NCBI GenBank assembly: GCA_947499565.1
Contig: CANMOV010000004.1
Coordinates: 62,001-126,000 of the forward strand
Origin: an uncultured Croceitalea sp.
Lineage (GTDB): Bacteria > Bacteroidota > Bacteroidia > Flavobacteriales > Flavobacteriaceae
Direction of reading: 5' to 3'
DNA length: 64,000 bases
Under the pieces are notes generated by a model. That model searched no databases, had not been told where the DNA came from, and saw only the letters and a list, made by a program, of their open reading frames with translations. The position numbers and the translations under genes were made by a program. Shown piece after piece: positions 16,402 through 25,362 of this stretch (positions are counted from its first letter, which is position 1; each line of letters starts with the position of its first letter).

Positions 16402-17316
16402 ATGAATACCACTAAGATTCTTTCCATATTTATATTTCTAAGCTTTTTATGTGACAGCTATGCGCAAGATTTTGATACGCAATTAGAAAAGCTTGCAGAA
16501 GGTTTAGCTAAACGGATTGAAAGTAAGGGAAAGGCTAAAATAGCCGTTTGGGGTTTTTTTACAGAGAATGGGGAAAGAACTGCTCTAGGCAATTACCTTA
16601 CAGAAGATTTTTCTGTGTACCTCACTAATTTTGGAGATAATTTTGAAGTTATAGATCGTAACCATTTAAATGTACTATTAAAAGAGCATAAACTAAACGC
16701 AGATGGATATATAGACGAGAATACAGCAAAAGAATTAGGCAAAATTGTAGCTGTAGATGTAGTTATTACTGGTACTTATACCGTATTAAATTCTATAATT
16801 AAAGTAAGAGCAAAAGCCTTAGATACAGAAACAGCCCTACAATTTGCTGCTAACATGGGTAATCTTCCAATCAATGATAATATTGCTTCTTATTTAGGAA
16901 TTAGTGTAAATGGTGGTAATACTACCAATCGTGGATTTAATACGCCATTAAGTTCAAAAGAAACCATAAATAATCCTGAGACGGTAGATTCCAAATGTTC
17001 GAAAGAGAATTTTGGTAATGTCTGTTTTTATAACACCACCTCGACAAAAATAGTTTTAAGAGCAAAACACTTTCGGCAAGATGAAGGTTCATCTGTGAAC
17101 ATGACGGACATTTTTATTGACCCTGGTGAAACAAAATGTATGTATAAAATAAAGAATAGAACACTTAGCTTCTACATTGTTAAATGGGATATTTTTCAAA
17201 AAGAACTTAATGGTGGTCTATATAAATTACACCAGGACCCCACAGCAAAATATCTTTTGGACAAAGGTGAACTAAAAGTGGAAACCTGCACCTCCAAAAC
17301 CTATACTATAAAGTAA
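16402..17316 (+). CDS. FlgO/CsgG-like secreted protein with C-terminal extension
   Basis: A 304-residue protein with a signal peptide ending SYAQ. Residues 25-165 have the FlgO/CsgG-type pattern: KIAVWGFFTENGERTALGNYL, then FEVIDRNHLNVLLKEHKL, then LGKIVAVDVVITGTYTVL and IKVRAKALDTETA. CsgG relatives assemble in or at the outer membrane (curli secretion channel; FlgO is a flagellar outer-membrane lipoprotein), but this copy lacks a lipidation Cys. The C-terminal ~110 residues form a separate, Cys-containing beta-rich domain not present in the next gene. It is the first gene of a pair with a paralogue 14 bp downstream, behind operator copy 1. Confidence 0.8.
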   Translation: MNTTKILSIFIFLSFLCDSYAQDFDTQLEKLAEGLAKRIESKGKAKIAVWGFFTENGERTALGNYLTEDFSVYLTNFGDNFEVIDRNHLNVLLKEHKLNADGYIDENTAKELGKIVAVDVVITGTYTVLNSIIKVRAKALDTETALQFAANMGNLPINDNIASYLGISVNGGNTTNRGFNTPLSSKETINNPETVDSKCSKENFGNVCFYNTTSTKIVLRAKHFRQDEGSSVNMTDIFIDPGETKCMYKIKNRTLSFYIVKWDIFQKELNGGLYKLHQDPTAKYLLDKGELKVETCTSKTYTIK

Positions 17317-17330
17317 ATTACTTTTCAATT

Positions 17331-17831
17331 ATGAATCTTAAAACGGTATTAACCGCTCTTGTTATATTTCCTTTAATCCTAACAGCACAACATTTTGATA
17401 GCGGTTTGGAATCTCTTGCAGAAGAACTTGCCGAAAAGCTCAACGAAAAAGAAAAGACCAAAGTTGCTATTTGGGGCTTTTTCACAGAAAGCGATAAGCA
17501 TGAAGATTTTGGTTCGTATCTAACCGAAGATTTTTCCATTTATTTAGGTAACTATGCAACTAATTTTGGCATTATTGACCGTCCACACTTAAAAGTTATT
17601 TTAAAAGAACACCGATTAATTGCTGATGGGCTTATTGATGAAAAAACCACTAAAAAACTCGGGAAAATTAGTGCCGCTGATGCTATTATTGTAGGCACCT
17701 ACACAATTTTAGATAATAAAATAAAAATCCGTGTGCGGATATTAGATACTGAGACTGCTCTGCAGATTGGCGGAGTAATGCGTGCCTTATCTATGAATGA
17801 TGATATTGCACATTTATTAGGTAAACTCTAA
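17331..17831 (+). CDS. FlgO/CsgG-like secreted protein, short paralogue
   Basis: A 166-residue protein with signal peptide MNLKTVLTALVIFPLILTAQ and essentially only the FlgO/CsgG-like domain. It aligns throughout with the first 165 residues of the preceding gene (VAIWGFFTESDKHEDFGSYL; FGIIDRPHLKVILKEHRL; LGKISAADAIIVGTYTIL; IRVRILDTETALQ). It is therefore a tandem duplicate of the domain. The pair might form mixed oligomers at the cell envelope; this is inference from duplicated CsgG-like subunits in other systems. Its stop faces a minus-strand gene 12 bp away. Confidence 0.8.
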   Translation: MNLKTVLTALVIFPLILTAQHFDSGLESLAEELAEKLNEKEKTKVAIWGFFTESDKHEDFGSYLTEDFSIYLGNYATNFGIIDRPHLKVILKEHRLIADGLIDEKTTKKLGKISAADAIIVGTYTILDNKIKIRVRILDTETALQIGGVMRALSMNDDIAHLLGKL

Positions 17832-17842
17832 GCTTTGCTAAG

Positions 17843-18463
17843 CTAAGGATGTATTCTTTCTAATGCTTTCTGTAAAGCTTTTGCATTTGTAAAACCAGGA
17901 CCACTCTCATTAAAAAAATGTGATAATTTAGAAACCTTAGCGCCAGTAACTTTATTATAAGTCTCAAAATTAAGGTTGATTTCACAGGTGGTCATATCTA
18001 ACTGATTAGTATAAAAATTATAGGCCACCGTACCTATACAAACCAATTCTGTATTCGCAGAAGAGTCTAAATTACCAGAAAGTAATTGGTCTTTGTTGGC
18101 ATCTCCACCAACTTTAAGAACATATGAATTAAAAAAGGTTTTTCCTAAATGATTTCTAAGTGAAGCATCTAACTCGGAATTATTGTAAATATAAATGCTA
18201 GCTGTATTGGGTAAAGGTTTTACTGCATTTATCTCACTTATTTTTTCATCCCTCTTGGTTTCATCAAAACTATCGCTAATATCAGTTGCTTTATTATCTT
18301 CTGTTGTTTCTAAATCATCAGAAAGTTGAATACTTTCTGATTTTTTAAAAAAAGAGTTGAGATCTAAGCCAGATATTCTTAATAACGCAGCACAAATTAA
18401 AAGTATTGTCAATACTAAACTCAATGTGTTTTTTATTTTTCTTTGCCTACTTCTGCGCAACAT
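17843..18463 (-). CDS. Single-pass membrane protein, unknown function
   Basis: A 206-residue protein with a basic cytoplasmic tip (MLRRSRQRKIKN), one transmembrane helix (TLSLVLTILLICAALLRI), a polar linker rich in Asp, Ser and Glu (about residues 40-88) and a C-terminal extracytoplasmic domain with sequence ASIYIYNNSELDASLRNHLGKTF and LVCIGTVAYNFYTNQLDMTTCEIN. The C-terminal domain has some resemblance to the family of small CsgG/LpoB-like sensors of paired subunits but I cannot name it. It follows the next minus-strand gene by 12 bp and so is probably cotranscribed with it. Confidence 0.65.
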   Translation of the reverse strand: MLRRSRQRKIKNTLSLVLTILLICAALLRISGLDLNSFFKKSESIQLSDDLETTEDNKATDISDSFDETKRDEKISEINAVKPLPNTASIYIYNNSELDASLRNHLGKTFFNSYVLKVGGDANKDQLLSGNLDSSANTELVCIGTVAYNFYTNQLDMTTCEINLNFETYNKVTGAKVSKLSHFFNESGPGFTNAKALQKALERIHP

Positions 18464-18474
18464 TTAATTACAGT

Positions 18475-19290
18475 TTATAATAAATCATCTAAAATATTAT
18501 TGCTTTCATGACCCTCCTCTATGTATAAATCTCCTTTGTCATCAATCAAGAATTCAATATCAAAATGATTGCTTATAACATCGTAAATATCAATAGCAAT
18601 CTCTTCCTTAAATCTTTCGATGGTCATTGTGGGTATAAATAGAAGCCCCAATAAACCCATTTTTTTATTTAATAGTATTGTTTTTTTAAGTCTTTTTTCC
18701 ATTTCTATGATTCTATCGTCTAGAACCAATGTAATTAATGGTTGCAAATCTTCTTTACCCCATTTATGGATTACAGCTTCTAGTGCCTTCTTCATATGTT
18801 CATCAAAAACATCAATAATAGCATCTGTTTTAACTGATTCTGCCATGAAATTCAATTCTTTTAACAGTTGAAGGATTTGCTCAATTTTATTTGGCAATTG
18901 CAAATCAGTTTGAGATGAATTATTAGAAGTTAAATCATTATTGATAAATTTTGATAACGGTCTTGGACTATAACCTACAAGCCAAGCAATCACCTCTATT
19001 GTTTCATTTCCGTGAGGCTTATCTGTTTCACCAACTAAAAACCTTCTTATTTTTTTATAGCGGTTAATATCATTAAAATCTAAATCTGTAACAATCTCAT
19101 GTTTTAGACGCAGAAACCTTTTTAAAAATCTCTTATCACTATCTGGGCAATCTTTATAAAAAATTGTTTTGAATGCTTCTCTAATTTCGGGTAATGTAGG
19201 ATTAGGGTAGCCTTCAATAAGACCACCTTTATCCTCGTGATATTTTTTTAATATTTCTTTTCTGTATGTAGTATGCTTATCCAAAATCAA
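18475..19290 (-). CDS. Hypothetical protein, 271 aa, helical
   Basis: A 271-residue soluble protein that I do not recognise. It has no signal peptide and is mostly predicted-helical. The region NDINRYKKIRRFLVGETDKPHGNETIEVIAWLVGYSPRPLSKF looks like a compact helical domain that could bind nucleic acid or protein, and the last third is acidic (YDVISNHFDIEFLIDDKGDLYIEEG). The start is a TTG at 19288-19290 because the frame is closed upstream by a TAG and has no Met before residue ~150; the sequence immediately before it still looks coding, so an even earlier non-ATG start is possible. It lies upstream of the membrane-protein gene in the same operon. Confidence 0.55.
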   Translation of the reverse strand: MILDKHTTYRKEILKKYHEDKGGLIEGYPNPTLPEIREAFKTIFYKDCPDSDKRFLKRFLRLKHEIVTDLDFNDINRYKKIRRFLVGETDKPHGNETIEVIAWLVGYSPRPLSKFINNDLTSNNSSQTDLQLPNKIEQILQLLKELNFMAESVKTDAIIDVFDEHMKKALEAVIHKWGKEDLQPLITLVLDDRIIEMEKRLKKTILLNKKMGLLGLLFIPTMTIERFKEEIAIDIYDVISNHFDIEFLIDDKGDLYIEEGHESNNILDDLL

Positions 19291-19556
19291 ACCCCATTTG
19301 TATAGATTTTCATCCTGTTCTACCTATTTCAACCCAAAAAAGACCAGAATTTCTTTTTTACCTCTGCTATTCCTTCTTTTACAATAGAATTAATTCTTCT
19401 ATGCCTAGCTAACATAGTTAATCTTTTGATAAAAGCCAATTGAGTGGTAGTAAATAGCTCAATACTTTTTCAAAAAATCATGAATACGAAGAGTCCCCTA
19501 GAACGGCAGAGGTGATTCGATTACTGCCAATTTGAAAACCATTTAAAACCAATATT

Positions 19557-19706
19557 ATGGATAACAGGTTTTTAGGTTTGATTGTATTGTTAGCTCTTTT
19601 AATTTTTACATCTTGCGAAACCGAGAGTGTAGAGCAACAAGAAGAACTGTTAACTATTTCATCTAGTGAGGGTAGTACCACAAGCCCCAAAGACGGAAAA
19701 GATTAG
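19557..19706 (+). CDS. Small lipoprotein, 49 aa
   Basis: ATG at 19557-19559 to TAG at 19704-19706 encodes 49 residues: MDNRFLGLIVLLALLIFTSC, then a short hydrophilic tail rich in Glu, Ser and Thr ending PKDGKD. The hydrophobic helix ends in the lipobox FTSC, so it should be lipidated at Cys20 and leave a tail of only about 29 residues. It is followed within 11 bp by a strong hairpin terminator, so it forms its own transcript and is not part of the kinase operon. Its position directly before the TPR sensor kinase makes it a candidate signal or partner, but nothing in the sequence proves this. Confidence 0.65.
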   Translation: MDNRFLGLIVLLALLIFTSCETESVEQQEELLTISSSEGSTTSPKDGKD

Positions 19707-19716
19707 CAAAAAAAAG

Positions 19717-19748
19717 AAAAGGGCGCTTTGTTAAATAGCGCCCTTTTT
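19717..19748 (+). terminator. Rho-independent terminator
   Basis: AAAAGGGCGCT (19717-19727) pairs with AGCGCCCTTTTT (19737-19748) around a 9-nt loop, giving a GC-rich stem followed by a T-run. It ends the small-lipoprotein transcript just before the kinase gene. Confidence 0.85.
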
Positions 19749-19774
19749 ATATTTGTAAGGAAAATACATATGGT

Positions 19775-21688
19775 ATGAGATTAAGACAACTCTTAATAAT
19801 TGCAACTATTCTCTTTCTAATATGTGCATGTGTTCATAATAGCGATAGGGTTGAAAACAAAAATTCTTCTCGTAAACATGCAGAAAAAATAGCATTATTA
19901 CACAAAATCGACACTACTAGTAACATAAAATTACTAAACGAAATTATAAAATCATATCAGGATAAAATCTCTGATACTGTTCTTTTGCAGGCAATCTGGA
20001 AAAAGTCATCTCTTTTCAATGAAATGAATAAACAAGATTCTGTTTTAAAATATGATAGACTTTTATTGCAAGTAGCAAATAATTTTAAAAATCTAAATTA
20101 TAAAGCTAAAGCAGAATCTTATTTGGCATACGACTATCGTGAAAAACAATTGTTTGATAGTTCATTTTACTACTATCAGAAAGCTAAAAACAGTTACTCT
20201 TTAATTAAGGATAGTACTCAAATTGGTAGAAAGTTACTGGAAATGGGTAAAATACAGTATCGCAAGAACGATTTTTATGGTTCCAAAGAATCTATTACTG
20301 AAGCACTTAGTTTTTTTGATAAAATTCAAGATAAAAAATATATTATTTGGTCATTAAATGAATTAGGGAATAACTACGCAGCACTAAAGGATTATGAAAA
20401 TGCAGCGAGTAGCTATAAAAGAGCCATTAAAATGGAGAAAGACTTCACAAATAGAATCCTTTATCAAAATAATTTAGCTGTACTATACGCTGAGAGCAAC
20501 AATTATGACAATGCCATTGAAATTTTAAAAAAAATAATTGTCCTAATTCCACCTAATTTTAAAGAAGAAGAATATGCTAGGCTTATTCACAATTTAGCCG
20601 AATATAAATGGAAATTAGAAAAAACTGATATTATAAAAGAGTATTTACGTGCATTATCAATCAGAAAAAAAAGTGGTGATAAAAGAGGTCTTTTGTCTAG
20701 TTATAACAGCTTAGCGGAGTACTTCATGAATTCGAACAAAAAAAAATCTAGTAAATATGCCGACACTCTAATTAGGTTGTCAAAAAAACTTGGTATTCCA
20801 AAAGCAGAGACAGATGCATTACAAATACTTATGCAAATTGACCCAAATAACATCAGGCATAAAAATCGATATATTTTTTTGAAAGACAGCCTTTACCAAC
20901 AAGAGCTGAAAGTAAAAACTCAGTTTGCAAAATTAAGGTATGATGATCAGCAAGAAAAACAACAACTTCTAGCTTTGGAGGCAGAAACCGCAAAGCAAGA
21001 AACTCAATTGGCACAGCAAAAAACCCAAAAGGTTATTTTTCTTTCCCTAAGTACGCTATTGTTTATGGGTGGTTCCTTCTTATATTTTGTGCTACGCCAA
21101 CGCCATAAAAAAGAAAAACTTAAAGAAGTTTACAATACAGAAAAACGTATTAGCCAAGAACTACATGACGGACTTGCCAATAACATCTTTGGTTTAATTA
21201 CTAAAATACAAAGCAAAAAAAATACTCCGCAGGAAGTATTAGATAGTCTGGATACTATTTATACTACTACAAGAGAAATTTCCCATAAAAATTCTGCGAT
21301 TAAAACGGGCCATTTGTTTAAAGAAGAATTGCTAGACCTTATAGAAACCTATCAGGATCAGAAGACTAGTATACTAACAAAAGGTATCCATACCATAAAT
21401 TGGCAGCACTTAAAAGAACAAAAATGTATTGTACTACATAGATCCTTAAAAGAGCTTTTAGTAAATCTGAAAAAACATGCAAAGGCTACTTTAGTATCCA
21501 TACAGTTTCAAGAAGTAAGAAATGGTATTAAAGTGACATATAACGATAATGGTATTGGTTTAAAATCAGCTACGAATAAAGGAATTGGTCTTACGCATAT
21601 GCAATCACGAATACAAAACTTAGATGGGGAATTTAAAATTTATACTAATAAAACAAGAGGTACCAAAATAGAAATCATCCTTCCTTAA
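19775..21688 (+). CDS. TPR-containing sensor histidine kinase (NarX/HisKA_3 class), lipobox leader
   Basis: A 637-residue kinase. An N-terminal leader with a lipobox-like end (FLICAC) is followed by an extracytoplasmic set of about six tetratricopeptide units (residues ~40-390, for example SLNELGNNYAALKDYENAASSYKRAIKMEK). A coiled-coil-like stretch (QEKQQLLALEAETAKQETQLAQQKTQ) leads into one transmembrane helix (VIFLSLSTLLFMGGSFLYFVL, about 425-446). The cytoplasmic end has the HisKA_3 phosphoacceptor motif ELHDGLANNIFGL and an HATPase_c domain with N box (LKELLVNLKKHA), DNGIGL and KGIGLTHMQSRI motifs. This architecture is common in Bacteroidota and pairs with LuxR-type response regulators. 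It lies 108 bp before the response-regulator gene. Confidence 0.92.
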   Translation: MRLRQLLIIATILFLICACVHNSDRVENKNSSRKHAEKIALLHKIDTTSNIKLLNEIIKSYQDKISDTVLLQAIWKKSSLFNEMNKQDSVLKYDRLLLQVANNFKNLNYKAKAESYLAYDYREKQLFDSSFYYYQKAKNSYSLIKDSTQIGRKLLEMGKIQYRKNDFYGSKESITEALSFFDKIQDKKYIIWSLNELGNNYAALKDYENAASSYKRAIKMEKDFTNRILYQNNLAVLYAESNNYDNAIEILKKIIVLIPPNFKEEEYARLIHNLAEYKWKLEKTDIIKEYLRALSIRKKSGDKRGLLSSYNSLAEYFMNSNKKKSSKYADTLIRLSKKLGIPKAETDALQILMQIDPNNIRHKNRYIFLKDSLYQQELKVKTQFAKLRYDDQQEKQQLLALEAETAKQETQLAQQKTQKVIFLSLSTLLFMGGSFLYFVLRQRHKKEKLKEVYNTEKRISQELHDGLANNIFGLITKIQSKKNTPQEVLDSLDTIYTTTREISHKNSAIKTGHLFKEELLDLIETYQDQKTSILTKGIHTINWQHLKEQKCIVLHRSLKELLVNLKKHAKATLVSIQFQEVRNGIKVTYNDNGIGLKSATNKGIGLTHMQSRIQNLDGEFKIYTNKTRGTKIEIILP

Positions 21689-21694
21689 ACTGAC

Positions 21695-21738
21695 TACGGT
21701 TATCCGTATTCGCAGTACGTTATTATTTGTCATATTTA
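21695..21738 (+). promoter_or_regulatory. Regulon operator copy 2
   Basis: TACGGTTATCCGTA (21695-21708) lies in the gap before the response-regulator gene. The bases starting 22 bp after it, CATATTTA (21731-21738), are only a fair match to TAnnTTTG, so this promoter may be weaker or start differently. The flanking CTGAC is shared with copy 4. The location implies autoregulation of the response regulator. Confidence 0.65.
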
Positions 21739-21796
21739 CAGTAAATTCATTTATCATTTCCAAACGATAAAACTAACTTCTAAGTAGGATTATATA

Positions 21797-22465
21797 ATGT
21801 TTAAAAAGATATTAGTTGTTGAAGATTTAGATTCCGTAGGTCATGGCATTTCCATGATGTTAGAAAAAGAACTAGCAGTGCCAGAAGTAGTGCTAACGAA
21901 GTACTGTGATGAGGCCTACTTAAAAATTCAAAATGATCTACAAAATAATACGCCTTTTGACTTACTTATAACAGATCTCTCCTTTAAACATGACCATAGA
22001 CCATTAAGACTAAAATCTGGCAGAGATTTAGTTGAAAAAATAGTTGAAAAAGGGTATAAAATACCCATCATTATATGCTCTGTAGAAGAAAAAAATACTA
22101 TGATTAAAAATTTAACTGATATTGACAATGTGGTTTCCTATATACTAAAAGGAAGAGATGGGCTAAAAGAACTAAAAAAAGCTGTTTGTGAAGTCGTCAA
22201 GGGTAATACTTATTTTCCCGAAAAAATAATAACTCTAACCAAAAGAAGCCCCTCATTTGAAATAGAAAGTTATGACGTATCTCTTTTGAGACATCTTTCC
22301 AATGGATTGTCACAAAATCAAATTGCAACACTATTTATTACAAAGGGTATTTCTCCCAGTAGTTTAAGTTCTATTGAAAAACGTCTAAACAAATTAAAAG
22401 ATGTTTTAAAAGCTAGCAACAATGTGCAATTGGTAGCTAATGCAAAAGATATAGGATTAATCTGA
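21797..22465 (+). CDS. Response regulator with divergent LuxR-type DNA-binding domain
   Basis: A 222-residue regulator. The receiver domain (1-125) has the acidic pocket ILVVEDLD, phosphoacceptor Asp in LLITDLSFKHD, and Lys in YILKGRDG. The C-terminal domain (about 150-222) is a divergent LuxR/NarL-type helix-turn-helix: VSLLRHLSNGLSQNQIATLF, then SSLSSIEKRLNKLKDVLKASNNVQLVANAKDIGLI, which follows the LuxR spacing up to the final GLI. It is probably phosphorylated by the TPR kinase upstream. LuxR-type proteins bind dyads with TAC..GTA ends, and TACGGTTNNCCGTA sits at its own promoter and at three others nearby, so it is the likely controller of this block. Confidence 0.88.
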   Translation: MFKKILVVEDLDSVGHGISMMLEKELAVPEVVLTKYCDEAYLKIQNDLQNNTPFDLLITDLSFKHDHRPLRLKSGRDLVEKIVEKGYKIPIIICSVEEKNTMIKNLTDIDNVVSYILKGRDGLKELKKAVCEVVKGNTYFPEKIITLTKRSPSFEIESYDVSLLRHLSNGLSQNQIATLFITKGISPSSLSSIEKRLNKLKDVLKASNNVQLVANAKDIGLI

Positions 22466-22532
22466 CTAATAAATTTCTTTTTACTTATAATTTATTTTTA
22501 ACTCCAAGTTAAACTCAAGAATTTTTTGGTTT

Positions 22533-22576
22533 TACGGTTTACCGTAACATCCTGGATAATCAGATTAGTATGTTTG
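22533..22576 (+). promoter_or_regulatory. Regulon operator copy 3 and -7 element
   Basis: TACGGTTTACCGTA (22533-22546) is a perfect 14-bp dyad. A perfect -7 element TATGTTTG lies at 22569-22576, 22 bp downstream. This promoter controls the four-gene operon 22610-26289 and means that the in-frame start at 22526, which lies upstream of the promoter, cannot be used. Confidence 0.75.
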
Positions 22577-22609
22577 ATTCAAACGAAATCAACTAAACCA
22601 AAATCTGAA

Positions 22610-23866
22610 ATGCTCGCAAAAGCCAAACAAAATAGTATGCATTTGTATTTGCTTTGCATAATCTCATTGTTCTCGATATCGACCTCGGTTAACGGACAAG
22701 AAAAAAAAGTGCTTCGTAAACAGGACTTTTCAGAAGAAATTAAAGATTACAAGCGCAGCTCCCTTTTGTTGTTTATGCTAGAAAATCAAAAAGCAGAACA
22801 TATAGATGCTATAAAAAGCACTTTTTTACAACAAAAAATCCCTAAAAAATTTAATCCGCACACAACTAATTTACCTCCTTTTATTGTATCGGACAGTACA
22901 ATAAAAGACAAAACCAAACATATCTCCGAACAGCTTAAAGAACTTGGTGTTGCCAGACAAATCGTAGCTAAATGGTTTAATCGAAACAGTAAAGGGGTTT
23001 TTAATTTGGATTTGGTTAAACAACGAGGACTATATAATGCCAGTGATTTTGATGTGCAAATTGCTAAGCAAACCCTGCGTGGTAGCGCCATGTTAGAGGA
23101 TGCGGGCAAGCATCTTATTGGAAACACATTTATAATTGTAAATGATTATAAATATACCAATAAGGAAAATGTTGCAAAAACCGTAAAATTAGTAGCAAAA
23201 GTTGGGAGTCTGTTAAAAGGAAAAGGTGGAGAAACAGCTCTTACAGATAATTTAGCAGACACTTTTGGAAAAGGATATTTTATCCAAACCACTTCTTACC
23301 TATTTCGCCTTAAATGGGATCAAAAAGCAGCCAATTACTTTTTTGGAACCTTATGGGTAGATGAGAATAATTATGATAAAGAACGTGTAACGGATTTTGA
23401 CAAAACCGATTTCTTTACACTCGAATATGTGGGTCAGCAAAATGCTCTAGCCGATGTTTTTTCTACCAAGTACACCAAAAAAACAGAGGAAGAACTTATT
23501 TCTAGAGCCACTATAAAAGCATCTAATAGTGCAATCTCTAAACTAGAACGAAAATTTGAAGTGTTTAGAACTAAAACACCATTAATAAGTATTGAACCCA
23601 TCGCGGCTAAAATAGGCACAAAAGAAGGACTTAAAAAAGGAGATCGTTTTGAAGTTTTAGAACAAATTTTGCTTGAAGATGGTACTATAGAATATAAAAG
23701 TGTTGCAGAAATAACAGTAGATAAAAACAATATCTGGGATAATTCCTACCTGCCAGAAGAAGTGCCAAAATCTGATTCAGCACATAGCATTTTTAAAGGC
23801 AATGCAAAAAAACTATACCCAGGTATGCTAATACGATTTAAGAAAAACCTAAATATATTTAAATGA
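22610..23866 (+). CDS. Secreted protein of unknown function, operon gene 1
   Basis: A 418-residue protein starting MLAKAKQNSMHLYLL with a signal peptide ending SVNGQ; an internal ATG at 22637 would give a tighter signal peptide and is an alternative start. I exclude the longer frame from 22526 because operator copy 3 and its -7 element lie inside it. The mature protein has a helical N-terminal half (IVAKWFNRNSKGVFNLDLVKQRGLYNAS) and a core with TLRGSAMLEDAGKHLIGNTFIIVNDYK, then a C-terminal beta region containing GTKEGLKKGDRFEVLEQ, which reads like a small beta-barrel as in FlgO/CsgG partners. I do not recognise a named family, though related sequences seem to occur in Bacteroides. It overlaps the next gene by 4 bp. 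Confidence 0.75.
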   Translation: MLAKAKQNSMHLYLLCIISLFSISTSVNGQEKKVLRKQDFSEEIKDYKRSSLLLFMLENQKAEHIDAIKSTFLQQKIPKKFNPHTTNLPPFIVSDSTIKDKTKHISEQLKELGVARQIVAKWFNRNSKGVFNLDLVKQRGLYNASDFDVQIAKQTLRGSAMLEDAGKHLIGNTFIIVNDYKYTNKENVAKTVKLVAKVGSLLKGKGGETALTDNLADTFGKGYFIQTTSYLFRLKWDQKAANYFFGTLWVDENNYDKERVTDFDKTDFFTLEYVGQQNALADVFSTKYTKKTEEELISRATIKASNSAISKLERKFEVFRTKTPLISIEPIAAKIGTKEGLKKGDRFEVLEQILLEDGTIEYKSVAEITVDKNNIWDNSYLPEEVPKSDSAHSIFKGNAKKLYPGMLIRFKKNLNIFK

Positions 23867-24417
23867 CAACCAATTTCACAAAACAAACAATACTCTGCTG
23901 TACATTGCTTTTGTGCATAACCACGACCGCACAAAAAAAACAGAGATTAGCAGACAAAGATACCTATGAATGGGTCTATGACATCGAATGCTATGGGGGT
24001 ACTGCCAAAAACGGATATAAAATAGTTAAGGTTTGGTCTTACTCAAAAGAAAAAAGCGTGGCTACTACTCAAGCTAAAAAAAATGCCATTCATGGCATCA
24101 TCTTTAAAGGTTACGCTGGAGAAGGACGTATTTGTAGAGCCTCTAGACCTCTTATGAATAGGGAAATGACTGAAGAAGAATATAAAAACTTCTTTAAACA
24201 CTTCTTTTTAGACAATGGCGATTATAACCGCTTTGTTACCAATGCTACAGATTATAAAGGTGTTGCAGATGTGCAAAAACTGGTACGAAACAAAAAAGGG
24301 AAAAAGGAAAAATTCTATCAATACAAAATTGGTATAGTAGTTAGTGTAGCATCCGACGATTTACGCAAATACTTAGAAAAAGAAGATATTATTAATTCAC
24401 TAGCAAAAGGTTTTTGA
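23863..24417 (+). CDS. Secreted protein of unknown function, operon gene 2
   Basis: A 184-residue protein with a leader rich in hydrophobic residues (TILCCTLLLCITTTAQ). The mature part includes a Cys-containing beta region (WVYDIECYGGTAKNGYKIVKVWSYSK) and the conserved-looking AKKNAIHGIIFKGYAG. It has no enzyme motif and I do not recognise the family. Start codon ATG overlaps the previous stop (ATGA), and its own stop is one base before the next ATG, so the three genes are translationally coupled. A periplasmic or outer-membrane complex is plausible but not shown. Confidence 0.72.
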   Translation: MTTNFTKQTILCCTLLLCITTTAQKKQRLADKDTYEWVYDIECYGGTAKNGYKIVKVWSYSKEKSVATTQAKKNAIHGIIFKGYAGEGRICRASRPLMNREMTEEEYKNFFKHFFLDNGDYNRFVTNATDYKGVADVQKLVRNKKGKKEKFYQYKIGIVVSVASDDLRKYLEKEDIINSLAKGF

Positions 24418-24418
24418 T

Positions 24419-25354
24419 ATGAGAAAACAAACTTTTATACTAGAACTAGCGCTACTTTTTTTAACAGTTGCATTGTATGGGCAGGCAAAAAAACCAACCT
24501 TAATGGTGGTTCCTAGTGATGCCTGGTGTAATAAAAATGGATACATGATTGAGTTTGATAACCAAGGTATACTAACCAAAGTACCAGATTACACAAAGGC
24601 TGTACAAGAAAACACAGATTTGCTTTTAGTTATTAGCAAATTAAACGGTCTTATGGCAAAACGGGAATTCCCACTTAAAAATTTGGAATCTGTATTAAAG
24701 AACTTAACCAAAGACCGTGGTTTAAACGCAGTGCGTGCCTCAAGGGATAATAGTGCTTCAGTTGCAGAATCACCTGTGGATCAAATTATAAAAACTGCAA
24801 AGGCAGATATTATTTTACAGCTTACTTGGACCGTTAATAAAGTAGGCCCCGAGAGTTCAATTTCCTATAACCTACAGGGTTTAGATGCTTATACCAATAA
24901 ACAAGTTGCGACTGCCACAGGTACTGGATTACCATCATTTAGCGCTGAGCTACCTATATTGCTAGAGGAAGCTGTTGAAGAAAATATTGAAGATTTTACC
25001 TATACATTACAGGAACATTTTGATGACATGTTTAAAAATGGACGTGAAGTTACCTTGCAAATTCTAACGTGGGAAGATTGGGATGGCGATTTAGATGAAC
25101 TCTCTTTTGAAATAGAAGATTGGTTAGATTCAAATACAATTGAAGGGCGATTTTCTACAACAGATGTAACTGATACCTATGCACTTTTTGAACAAGTGCG
25201 CATACCTCTGTATAATGAAAGAGGTAGAGCGCTAGACGCACGTAATTTTTTTAGAGCCTTAAGTAAAAAATTAAGTAGCCCACCTCATAGCATCACAAAC
25301 AAACTAGCTACCGAAGGTTTAGGAAAAGTAACCCTAATCCTTGGAAGCAAATAA
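24419..25354 (+). CDS. DUF6175-like secreted protein, operon gene 3
   Basis: A 311-residue protein with a signal peptide ending LYGQ. The mature sequence opens KKPTLMVVPSDAWCNKNGY and contains ESPVDQIIKTAKADIILQLTW, LQGLDAYTNKQVATATGTG and EQVRIPLYNERGRALDARNF, a pattern I associate with the DUF6175 family of Bacteroidota; that identification is from memory and should be confirmed. The fold appears alpha/beta, similar in outline to the CsgG/FlgO/LpoB group (GxD.il.. then ..DA.T...V). Function is unknown. It is coupled to both neighbours (1 bp before, 8 bp after) and belongs to the operator-copy-3 transcript. Confidence 0.7.
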   Translation: MRKQTFILELALLFLTVALYGQAKKPTLMVVPSDAWCNKNGYMIEFDNQGILTKVPDYTKAVQENTDLLLVISKLNGLMAKREFPLKNLESVLKNLTKDRGLNAVRASRDNSASVAESPVDQIIKTAKADIILQLTWTVNKVGPESSISYNLQGLDAYTNKQVATATGTGLPSFSAELPILLEEAVEENIEDFTYTLQEHFDDMFKNGREVTLQILTWEDWDGDLDELSFEIEDWLDSNTIEGRFSTTDVTDTYALFEQVRIPLYNERGRALDARNFFRALSKKLSSPPHSITNKLATEGLGKVTLILGSK

Positions 25355-25362
25355 ATATAATC

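Noticed and set aside
22526-22609. Upstream start of the first gene in the secreted-protein operon
   Set aside because: The region contains the operator and the -7 element, so it is not in the transcript.
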